In this document: one piece after another, positions 37,436 through 45,637 of the stretch
How positions within the stretch are numbered: position 1 is the stretch's first letter
Layout of the letters: each line of letters begins with the position of its first letter
Origin: Carboxylicivirga caseinilyticus
GTDB lineage: Bacteria; Bacteroidota; Bacteroidia; Bacteroidales; Marinilabiliaceae
Direction of reading: 5' to 3'
NCBI GenBank assembly: GCA_025499705.1
Contig: JAFMVE010000019.1
Location: 32,211-96,210, forward strand
DNA length: 64,000 nucleotides
Notes under the pieces: generated by a model
Database searches by the model: none
What the model was told of the DNA's origin: nothing
Seen by the model: the letters and a program-made list of their open reading frames with translations, nothing else
Program-made: the position numbers and the translations under genes

Positions 37436-38518
37436 ATGAAAAGAATATTTGTTTGTTGCGATTCATTTAAGGGAACTATGTCTTCTTTTGAGGTTAATGA
37501 AGTAATTACCTCTGAATTAATAAATAAAGGTTATGAATGTGAATCTCTTCCGATGGCTGATGGAGGTGAAGGATCTCTGGATATCATTCAATATTCTTTA
37601 AATGCAAAAAATACTTTAGTAAATACTTATACTGCAGATTATAGCCCGATAAATGCTTCTTATTTTATTTACAAGAACGAAGCATATATTGATACTGCAA
37701 GTGCCAGTGGTTTGGTTCATATTAAACCAGATAATAAAAAGCCATTACGGTTGAGTTCTTATGGAACAGGATTGTTGTTTAAGCATGTTATTGATAATGG
37801 AATTAAGTTTATTAACTTCTTTCTTGGAGGTAGTGCAACCGTTGATGGCAGTGTAGGTTTATTATATGGTTTGGTTGGCGAACCATTACCGATAACGAAT
37901 CCCTTACTAAGTTTTAATTCTGAGGTTATAAAAAGAGCCGAAAAAATATTAAAAGGAATTAGAGTCAATTTAATTACAGATGTAAGTAACCCAATTCTTG
38001 GAAAAAATGGAGCTACTAAAGTATATGGTCCACAAAAAGGTGCAACAACACAGGATGTGATTGAATTGGAAAATGCTATGCAGGACTGGGTAAAGTATCT
38101 TCAATTAAATGTTTCTTTTGACATTAAAGGAATTAATGGAGCAGGAGCAGCAGGCGGAATAGGTTTGCCATTCATAGCTTTTAATGGAAGCTATATATTA
38201 AAAGGTTATGAATATTTTAGAAATCTGCTGAATTATCCTGAGGCAATTAATCGATGTGATATTGTAATAACAGGTGAAGGTTGTATCGATCATCAAACCA
38301 TGATGGGAAAAGGGCCCGGACAGCTGGCAAAAGAAGCCAATGAGAAAGGAAAATTGGTGATAGGTATTGGAGGGATGGTAAAAGAAGAACCCTCTGTTTT
38401 TAAAAAAGTCTTTTCTACTTTTAAAGGACCTTTTAACGAATTAGTTATCAATAATAATGCAAAGGAGAGGTTGCAGATAGCCATTAAAGAAGTAGAAGAA
38501 TATTTAACTAATTGCTGA
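37436..38518 (+). CDS. Glycerate 2-kinase
   Basis: A 360-residue protein of the GlxK/GarK family: CCDSFKGTMSSFEVNEVI, PMADGGEGSLD, FFLGGSATVDGSVGLL, ITDVSNPILGKNGATKVYGPQKGA, GAGAAGGIGLPFIAF and ITGEGCIDHQTMMGKGP. It phosphorylates D-glycerate with ATP. GTG and ATG stand side by side (37433, 37436); the ATG is chosen. It follows the cyclase gene by 6 bp and ends a three-gene run. Confidence 0.93.
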   Translation: MKRIFVCCDSFKGTMSSFEVNEVITSELINKGYECESLPMADGGEGSLDIIQYSLNAKNTLVNTYTADYSPINASYFIYKNEAYIDTASASGLVHIKPDNKKPLRLSSYGTGLLFKHVIDNGIKFINFFLGGSATVDGSVGLLYGLVGEPLPITNPLLSFNSEVIKRAEKILKGIRVNLITDVSNPILGKNGATKVYGPQKGATTQDVIELENAMQDWVKYLQLNVSFDIKGINGAGAAGGIGLPFIAFNGSYILKGYEYFRNLLNYPEAINRCDIVITGEGCIDHQTMMGKGPGQLAKEANEKGKLVIGIGGMVKEEPSVFKKVFSTFKGPFNELVINNNAKERLQIAIKEVEEYLTNC

Positions 38519-38572
38519 AAAAGGTACTTTATATTCAAACCTTATGCACATTAATACGTATTTCCAATCTTA

Positions 38573-38632
38573 AGAACCTGTTTGGAAATGGATATACTAT
38601 AATATCTAAGTGGGGACAGATTTACAGGTTCT
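38573..38632. repeat. Inverted repeat in the 277-bp gap before the PorE-like gene
   Basis: AGAACCTGT (38573-38581) and its exact complement ACAGGTTCT (38624-38632) flank a 42-bp loop. The rest of 38519-38795 is AT-rich with no gene recognised. It could be a terminator remnant or relic of a small insertion. Confidence 0.4.
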
Positions 38633-38795
38633 GAAAATGCTAAAAATAAATAGTAAAACTAATGTGAAGCGATAGATGCATTCTATAGTTTCTATGTGTA
38701 TTTATGAATAGCTTGTTTATCAATTGAATAACAAAAGTATAATCAAGTATCAAAATAATTGATGCTAACATTAACCAGAAAATAAGAATCCTTCT

Positions 38796-41360
38796 ATGAG
38801 AAAAGTAGCATTATTGTATTTTTATATGATGATTGCATTGGTGGGTTTTGCTCAGGAAAACCCAAAGATTCCTAAAGAATTATTTCTTTCTGCAACCACT
38901 GAAAATACAAAAGCTGTTGAAAAGCTATTTAGTACAGCTGAGAAATATTATCAAAAGGGTCATGATTATTATGGCGAGGCTTTAAAGTATTATGTGCGTT
39001 TGTACCAGTTGGCACCAGAATCGTCAGAACTTAATTATAAGATTGGAATCTGTTGTTTATATTCTTCAAATCCAAAAAGGGCTTTGCAATATTTCGAAAA
39101 ATGTTCACCTGATGTAGCATCAGATTACCATCTTCATTTAGGTAGGGCCTATCAATACAATCTTCAGTATATAAATGCACAAAGGTCTTACGAAGTTTAT
39201 TCAGCTTCATTAAGTCCATCAAAACAGAAATCCTTTTCCAAAGAATTAGAACAGCTGACTAAGGAGTGTATTTTTGGTGGGCAGGCGGTTCAGGACACAT
39301 TACCTGTTTTTATAAAAAACATGGGACCAATCATTAATACCTATTACGATGAGTATGCTGCCGTTTTTTCTTCGCAGGGTGATTCAGCTATCTTTTATAC
39401 ATCAAGAAGACCTAAAAGAGAACCCAAAAACATTAAACCAAGAACAAAATATAACGAACGAATTTTAGTAAGTAAAAATTGTTTGTATAGCCCAGCTGAT
39501 GAAGTTGGGGAGCCTAAAGTTTTTGGAAGTTCAGAAGGAGCCACATTAAGTTCAGGAAATAATATAAGCGTTTCAGGTATAATTGATGCGAAAAACAGGC
39601 TTTTATATTATAAAGGAAAAAAGAACAATGGTGACATTTATAGTGCTGCCATCATTCAGGATAGGGTTCTGGACTTTAAAAAGATAAGAGGGAAAGTTGA
39701 TCATATTGCCTACCAGGAAACCAGTATGACCGCAGAACTTGATAATGGTTATTTTATTGATACAGAATCAGAAGGAAAAGGAAAGAAAGGTATTTGGCAG
39801 ACAGCTTATTTTGTAAGTGACCGACCGGGCGGAGAAGGAGGTAAAGATATCTGGCAGTGTACATGGAAAAAGAAATTAAAATTTAAAAATGTACAAAATA
39901 TAGGTGCTGATATTAATACACCATTTGATGAAGAAGCTGTTTATGTTACTCCTGATGGTAAAACACTTTATTTTTCTTCAAATGGTCACCAGGGAATGGG
40001 TGGTTTTGATATTTTTAAATGTGAGAAGCAAAGCGATGGTAAATGGGGTAAACCTGTTAATATGGGATATCCAATAAATACTCCGGCCAACGAATTATTT
40101 TATCATCCTACTCCTGATTCAATGTTTGCACTTCTAGCTACCACTCGCGATGGTGGTTATGGAGGTTTGGATATTTATAAAGTTGAGAAAGATCCCAGAA
40201 TACCGTTCCAGTTATTTGGACAGGTGACTGATAATAAAGATAGTTCGGTTTTGAATGCTACAATCAGCATTTTTAATATCGAGGATAAGAGCTTAATCCT
40301 CTCGACAAATCAGGATACTATTGCAGGCAAATATTTAATGGATTTTGAAGATGTTGGCTTGTTTATGGCACAAGTGGAAGCTCCGGGATATAGATCTGTT
40401 AAGGATACCATTGAATGTCCGACAAAGAGACACGAAAAGGTGGAAGCCAACTATCAACTGGAGAAGTTAAAATATCCTTTTACCTTGTATGGTAACGTAT
40501 ATAATATAAAAACGGGTGATCCGGTTCAGGCAAAAATTGAATTAAGGTCTGAAGTTGATACCACCATTTTTTACAGTACTGTATCAAACAGCGAAACAGG
40601 AGCATACAGCCTGACAGTTGAAGATAAAATGACTTTTAAGTTGATTGTATCGTCTGATGATTATTATTCAAATGAAGAAATACTGGAACTGAAGAAGGTA
40701 TCTGGAGATAAACAGCAAAAGTATATTCAACTTAAGCCTAATAAAATTCTATACTATTTAACGGGTAATATTTACGAAGAAGAAAGAAATGAGCCAATCA
40801 ACGGTAGGGTTAGCTTTACCAGACCTGGAGAGGAAAAACCTTTTGCGGTTAGTGTGCTGGATTCAATTTCGAAAAAGTATACTCTAAAAGTTGAAGAAGC
40901 GGGTCCGTTTATTTTACAGGTTGATGCTGAAGGATATTTCTTTATGAATGATACACATGAATTTAAGAGTGATTCAACGCTGATTATTAAGGATTTTACT
41001 TTGAAAAAGATGAAATCTGGAGCTAAGATTGTGGTTGAAAATATATTATTTAACACTGGTAAATCCACTCTTAAATCTTCATCATTTGGTGAACTTGACA
41101 AACTAGCAAATCTGCTGATAGAGAATAAAGATGTGAAAATTGAAGTTTCAGGGCATACTGATAACGTTGGATCGGCTTCTGTGAATAAAAAAATATCTAA
41201 AGCACGGGCGTTGACAGTAAGAAATTATCTTTTATCAAAAGGTGTGGAAACAGAACGTGTAACCTACATGGGATATGGTTTTGACCAACCTATTGCTGAT
41301 AATACCACAACAGAAGGTAGGGCTCAGAACAGAAGGGTAGAAATCAAAGTAATTGAATAA
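38796..41360 (+). CDS. OmpA-family protein with TPR and PD40 propeller (PorE/PG1058-like)
   Basis: The 854-residue protein has a signal peptide (ends VGFAQ). TPR helices follow (about 35-160, AEKYYQKGHDYYGEALKYYVRLYQLAPES), then a WD40/PD40 beta propeller (about 175-470; AAVFSSQGDSAIFYTSRR, DGKTLYFSSNGHQGMGGFDIFKC, GGYGGLDIYKV). Three carboxypeptidase-regulatory-like repeats (about 470-735) precede a C-terminal OmpA domain (about 740-854, VEVSGHTDNVGS, ARALTVRNYL, GRAQNRRVEI) that binds peptidoglycan. This order is that of PorE of the type IX secretion system. Related OmpA-PD40 proteins of unknown role also exist. Confidence 0.85.
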   Translation: MRKVALLYFYMMIALVGFAQENPKIPKELFLSATTENTKAVEKLFSTAEKYYQKGHDYYGEALKYYVRLYQLAPESSELNYKIGICCLYSSNPKRALQYFEKCSPDVASDYHLHLGRAYQYNLQYINAQRSYEVYSASLSPSKQKSFSKELEQLTKECIFGGQAVQDTLPVFIKNMGPIINTYYDEYAAVFSSQGDSAIFYTSRRPKREPKNIKPRTKYNERILVSKNCLYSPADEVGEPKVFGSSEGATLSSGNNISVSGIIDAKNRLLYYKGKKNNGDIYSAAIIQDRVLDFKKIRGKVDHIAYQETSMTAELDNGYFIDTESEGKGKKGIWQTAYFVSDRPGGEGGKDIWQCTWKKKLKFKNVQNIGADINTPFDEEAVYVTPDGKTLYFSSNGHQGMGGFDIFKCEKQSDGKWGKPVNMGYPINTPANELFYHPTPDSMFALLATTRDGGYGGLDIYKVEKDPRIPFQLFGQVTDNKDSSVLNATISIFNIEDKSLILSTNQDTIAGKYLMDFEDVGLFMAQVEAPGYRSVKDTIECPTKRHEKVEANYQLEKLKYPFTLYGNVYNIKTGDPVQAKIELRSEVDTTIFYSTVSNSETGAYSLTVEDKMTFKLIVSSDDYYSNEEILELKKVSGDKQQKYIQLKPNKILYYLTGNIYEEERNEPINGRVSFTRPGEEKPFAVSVLDSISKKYTLKVEEAGPFILQVDAEGYFFMNDTHEFKSDSTLIIKDFTLKKMKSGAKIVVENILFNTGKSTLKSSSFGELDKLANLLIENKDVKIEVSGHTDNVGSASVNKKISKARALTVRNYLLSKGVETERVTYMGYGFDQPIADNTTTEGRAQNRRVEIKVIE

Positions 41361-41370
41361 ATGATAGATT

Positions 41371-42975
41371 ATGAACTTAAAATATTTCAAAATACCATTT
41401 TTATCAACTCTAATCTTATTTGGAGCCTGTAAAAAGGAAACTATTGATCTGGATAAGATGCCTGATCCGGATAGAAATTACGGAGTGAGTATTCCTTTGG
41501 CGCAGGTTTATTTTACGATGGGTGCTTTAGTTGAGAAGGTTGATACATCTAATTACCTTAGTATTGAAGAGGATGGCCTGATTGTTAGAAAGTACTACGA
41601 GACCTTCGAAATGGAGTTGGAAAGTATTGTTGATCTTAATAATGTAAACTATTCCATTGCTTTGCCATATGCAAATAGTGGAACGCAAGGGTCCAACAAT
41701 GTTAGTCAGACAATAATTAATAAATATGCCCTAAATGAACGACCAGAGGCTCGTTACGACAGTGTATATCTTGAAAGTGGTTTATTAAATATTGATAATT
41801 TGAATTATCCTGCAGGTTCTACTGGAACGATTTCCTTTGAAATACCGGAACTTTATGCTCCCTCAGGCAGTACTTTTAATTACACCGCAAACTTAAGTGA
41901 TTTTACTCCGCAATCCTTTAACCTGGATGATTATAAAATTCAATTCAGTACAGGAGTTGATTCAAGTTATGTGACCTTAATTACGAATATTAATATTGAC
42001 CTTCCAAATTCACCTGGAGCTGGAGTAATAGGAATAGATTTTGGAATGAATGATCTTATTGCTGAAGTAACCTTCGGATATTTCGGTAATTATTCCGAAA
42101 CACTTTTAGACTCAATGGAATTTGACGTTTTTGATGCAAATGAAGTTTATGATGCTGTTGAGCTGGCAAATGTATATGTTGATGTTAATACTAAGAATTC
42201 TGTAGGGTGTCCGTTCAATATAGAACTGGATAGTATTGTATTTTCAAAAGATGGATCACTACCTGAGGAATTGGAATTAGCCAATAATATTTTGAGTATT
42301 GAATCTGCAACCTATGCACAACCCGTAATTTCATCAGAGCAGAAGTTTGAATATGATAAAACCAATTCAAATATTCTGAGCATAATCGATGAACTTCCAA
42401 ACTGGGTAACAACTAAAATGACTGCCACAACGAATCCGGAAGGAAACACTAATACAGTAAACTTTTTTCATCACTATAATCATCTGGAAGCCGATCTGGG
42501 AATTATTTTTCCTCTTCATTTCAAAGCTGAAGATTATCAAAGAGTAGACACATTAGATCTGGATTTTAACGAAGAATTTGGGGATTCAGATTTAACAGAT
42601 GCTCTGGATCATATAAACCTTTTTCTTGACGTTTATAATGGACTTCCATTTGAAATTACCCTTGAAAGTGTTGTGGCCAAAGACGGAAATGACATTGACA
42701 TTGATTATTTGATTGAGACTCCGGGCGAGAAGATTGCTTCAGCTGTTCCTGATGAAAATGGGCATGTGAGTGAAACTGTGTACAGTGAAATAATTTTGAC
42801 ACTTGATAAAGACCAGATACAAAAATTCAAAGATCAGGATATGAAGTATCTGGTACTTAAAACAAAAGGAGTTTCATACGGGGCTGAGAATAACGGTTAT
42901 ATTAAAATATACGATGATAATGTTTTAAAGGTCGTTTTGTCAGCAGAAATTAATGGTAATATTCCAAATGACTAG
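41371..42975 (+). CDS. Putative envelope lipoprotein of unknown family
   Basis: The 534-residue protein has lipobox LFGAC (about residue 20) followed by KKETIDLDKMPDPDRNYG. The rest is acidic and beta-rich without a recognised domain, with repeated patterns such as ELANVYVDVNTKNSVGCPFNIELDSIVF and DHINLFLDVYNGLPFEITLESVVAKDG, two similar blocks about 180 residues apart. They suggest duplicated beta domains. It lies 10 bp after the PorE-like gene and before a DUF5723 gene, so these three probably form one envelope unit. Confidence 0.8.
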   Translation: MNLKYFKIPFLSTLILFGACKKETIDLDKMPDPDRNYGVSIPLAQVYFTMGALVEKVDTSNYLSIEEDGLIVRKYYETFEMELESIVDLNNVNYSIALPYANSGTQGSNNVSQTIINKYALNERPEARYDSVYLESGLLNIDNLNYPAGSTGTISFEIPELYAPSGSTFNYTANLSDFTPQSFNLDDYKIQFSTGVDSSYVTLITNINIDLPNSPGAGVIGIDFGMNDLIAEVTFGYFGNYSETLLDSMEFDVFDANEVYDAVELANVYVDVNTKNSVGCPFNIELDSIVFSKDGSLPEELELANNILSIESATYAQPVISSEQKFEYDKTNSNILSIIDELPNWVTTKMTATTNPEGNTNTVNFFHHYNHLEADLGIIFPLHFKAEDYQRVDTLDLDFNEEFGDSDLTDALDHINLFLDVYNGLPFEITLESVVAKDGNDIDIDYLIETPGEKIASAVPDENGHVSETVYSEIILTLDKDQIQKFKDQDMKYLVLKTKGVSYGAENNGYIKIYDDNVLKVVLSAEINGNIPND

Positions 42976-43025
42976 TAAACTAATAAACAGTTTTGCACCA
43001 ACCAAATTCAAATCTTGTCATTAAT

Positions 43026-44474
43026 ATGAAATCAATATTATTAAAATATACTTTTATCATTTCTCTATTTTGTGGCTCTGTATCAATGCTTGGACAAGCT
43101 CCAATGTCGTTGTATTATTTAAAGAATACACCACAAAGTGTTTTGATAAATCCGGCAAAAGAACCACGACCTAATTTTTTTATAGGCATACCTATGGTTA
43201 ATTCATTAACATCGTTTCAGAGCGATATTCCATTGGTTGACTTTATTCAGCTTAATTCCGATGGAATACCTTTGTCGCCTTTGAATGATGGATATGATTA
43301 CGGTAAACTTTATAATAAAATAGGAGATGGTATTAACTTAAGAGTGGATCAGCAGATAATTCCATTGATGTTTGGCTTTCGAACAAGAAATGGCTATTTC
43401 ACATTTTCATATAGCGAGAAAGTTAGTATGAATTATGGTTTGCCCAAAGGATTTTTTGTGTTGTTAGAGAACGGAACTCCTGATAATACTACCATTAGTC
43501 TGAATGGATTAAATCTCGAAAATGCCATCTATCACGAATTTGCTTTTAGTTACAGCAGATCTTTAAATGATAAATTAACTGTAGCAGCCCGTATAAAACC
43601 TTTGTTTGGTGTTGCTGCTTCTAAGACAGATTTTACTGACTTTACCATACATACTTCACGTACATCATATGATTTGGTTGCTAATGCCGATATCATGACT
43701 TCAATTCCCGGAGTTGAAGAGATAGAATATGACGAAGATGGTGTTCCTTCTGACATTGAAATGCAGGATATTGATTCTGATTACTTCTTGAATAACGCCT
43801 TGTCATTTACCAATCCTGGAATTGCATTTGATTTTGGTGCAGTTTATGAGTTAGACGATAAATGGTCTTTTTCAGCTGCTTTAAACGATTTGGGAGCAAT
43901 TAAGTGGAAAGATAATCTTAATTCATTATCAGCACGTGGTTCATATAGTTACCAGGGTGCATTAATTGATACCAGTGTAATTGATAATGGAAGCAAAATT
44001 TCTGAAGATATCGTAGATTCTCTGCTGGCAGGTGTAAATATTACTCATGATCCTCTTTCTTTCAGAACCGGCTTGAGTCCTGTTTTGTATATGGGAGCAG
44101 AGTATAATGTCAATCATGTATTCTCTTTAGGATTTTTATCACGAAGCATTTTTCATAAAGATTTTTTCAGACAGGATTTTAATGTGTCGGCTAATCTGAA
44201 TCTTTATCATCGATTGGCTACTTCAGTAAATTATAATGTCGACATAAGAGGTAAAAGTCATGTGGGTTTTGGTCTGTCAAGTTTTATCGGACCATTACAA
44301 ATTTATATGATGGTTGATAAGATACCTCTTTATTATAGAAATTACACCATTGATGGAAATGATATTCCAATATTTGGTGATATGCAGAGCGCTTCTGTTA
44401 TGTTTGGGATGAACCTTGTTTTTGGTTCTAAAGGCTTTAAAGATAAGCCAATGTTATCGCTTCGCGACAGATAA
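43026..44474 (+). CDS. DUF5723 family outer-membrane protein
   Basis: The 482-residue protein starts from the ATG at 43026; a TTG at 42993 would place eleven polar residues before the signal peptide. The signal peptide ends SMLGQ. The DUF5723 opening is clear: MSLYYLKNTPQSVLINPAKEPRPNFFIGIP. Beta-barrel strands with aromatic ends (FAFSYSRSLNDKLTVAARIKP, FDFGAVYELDDKWSFSAALNDLG) continue to the C-terminus, which ends in a Lys/Arg tail. Predicted outer-membrane barrel, function unknown. It is the last gene of the PorE-like unit. Confidence 0.87.
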   Translation: MKSILLKYTFIISLFCGSVSMLGQAPMSLYYLKNTPQSVLINPAKEPRPNFFIGIPMVNSLTSFQSDIPLVDFIQLNSDGIPLSPLNDGYDYGKLYNKIGDGINLRVDQQIIPLMFGFRTRNGYFTFSYSEKVSMNYGLPKGFFVLLENGTPDNTTISLNGLNLENAIYHEFAFSYSRSLNDKLTVAARIKPLFGVAASKTDFTDFTIHTSRTSYDLVANADIMTSIPGVEEIEYDEDGVPSDIEMQDIDSDYFLNNALSFTNPGIAFDFGAVYELDDKWSFSAALNDLGAIKWKDNLNSLSARGSYSYQGALIDTSVIDNGSKISEDIVDSLLAGVNITHDPLSFRTGLSPVLYMGAEYNVNHVFSLGFLSRSIFHKDFFRQDFNVSANLNLYHRLATSVNYNVDIRGKSHVGFGLSSFIGPLQIYMMVDKIPLYYRNYTIDGNDIPIFGDMQSASVMFGMNLVFGSKGFKDKPMLSLRDR

Positions 44475-44496
44475 GAATAATTACAAAAAAGATTGA

Positions 44497-44530
44497 GAGA
44501 GAATGATACCGGTTATTATTCTCTCTTTTT
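44497..44530. terminator. Bidirectional terminator overlapping the EamA stop codon
   Basis: GAGAGAAT (44497-44504) pairs with ATTCTCTC (44518-44525), with a further AT/AT pair inside, followed by five T. The right arm covers the last codons of the convergent EamA gene (stop at 44516-44518). Confidence 0.8.
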
Positions 44531-45397
44531 GTTTTGTCTTGATAATACCGGATGAATAAAAACAGCTAACAGAATTACCAGGGTGCCAATATAAAATCCG
44601 GCCGACATAAATTCACTTGATCCGAAAATAAAGAAAGCCATTAGAATGCCATAAACGGGTTCCATATTAATGGCAAGCACAACCGTATATGCCGATAGTA
44701 CTTTCATCACATCAACAGCTGTAACAAAGGCATAAGCTGTGCAAACAATACCAAGAATAAGAACAAATACTACATCCCAGCCAGTAGGTTTAACCAATTG
44801 GCCATTAAATGTACCTGTAAAAGCCAAGAAGATTGTAATGCTAATAAAGCCATTGAGCATCTCATAAAAACTGATAGTTACCGGATGTTGCTCATCAATG
44901 AATACCTTGTTTAGTACTGTGAACAGACCTGCCAGAAAAGCAGCTGTTAAAGCCGTTATTATACCCTTTATATAACCTAATTCAAACTGAAATATCAGGT
45001 ATAAGCCACTAATTATAATTAGCCCAATCAATACTTCAACCCATTTTATTTTTTTACGAAAAACAATGGGCTCCAGAAAGCTGGTAAAAAGGGTGGTTGA
45101 GGCCATACACCCTAATGTGACCGAAACATTCGAGATTTTTACAGCTCCGAAAAAAGTAATCCAATGAAATGCAACAACAACGCCAATACCCATAATCTTT
45201 GCAATATTCTTTTTGCCGATAGAAAATGGAATTGATTTGGCACGCATGAAAATGCCCAGTATGATTGCTGCAATAAGCATTCTGTACCAAACAAGCTGTG
45301 GTGCAGGTAAACTGATTAGTTTGCCCAAAATAGCAGTAAAACCATATAATAAAACAACGAAATGGAGTTTAAGATGGCTTTTTACAAGGTTATTCAT
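44516..45397 (-). CDS. EamA family (drug/metabolite) transporter
   Basis: The 293-residue integral membrane protein has ten predicted helices in two EamA repeats: LHFVVLLYGFTAILGKLI at the start, the VAFHWITFFGAVKISNVSVT segment of repeat one, and TISFYEMLNGF with TAYAFVTAVDVMKVLSAYTVVLAINMEPVYGI of repeat two. It is predicted to export amino acids or other small metabolites across the inner membrane. The substrate is unknown. Monocistronic. Confidence 0.9.
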   Translation of the reverse strand: MNNLVKSHLKLHFVVLLYGFTAILGKLISLPAPQLVWYRMLIAAIILGIFMRAKSIPFSIGKKNIAKIMGIGVVVAFHWITFFGAVKISNVSVTLGCMASTTLFTSFLEPIVFRKKIKWVEVLIGLIIISGLYLIFQFELGYIKGIITALTAAFLAGLFTVLNKVFIDEQHPVTISFYEMLNGFISITIFLAFTGTFNGQLVKPTGWDVVFVLILGIVCTAYAFVTAVDVMKVLSAYTVVLAINMEPVYGILMAFFIFGSSEFMSAGFYIGTLVILLAVFIHPVLSRQNKKRE

Positions 45398-45541
45398 TTA
45401 TGATCTACTTTTTCGAGTGTCAAAAATAGAAATACTTTAGATTAAATTTTAATACTAACTAAAATAGCTTCGATTTAAATATTAATGCTTTTTATCTTTA
45501 ATTTAATTAGCAGATATACAATGTAATACAGTTGGTGTAAG

Positions 45542-45553
45542 TGTTAATTAACA
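45542..45553. promoter_or_regulatory. Palindrome TGTTAATTAACA upstream of the sulfur flavoprotein gene
   Basis: A perfect 12-bp palindrome lies 85 bp before the ATG at 45638 in a 240-bp divergent intergenic region. Possible operator; no regulator is adjacent. Confidence 0.3.
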
Positions 45554-45637
45554 TTTTTTATAACTATCTAAATAAGTAGATATGTAAACTTTTAGTTTCT
45601 TTGCTTCAAATACAGAAAAAATTCAATATATAGAATC

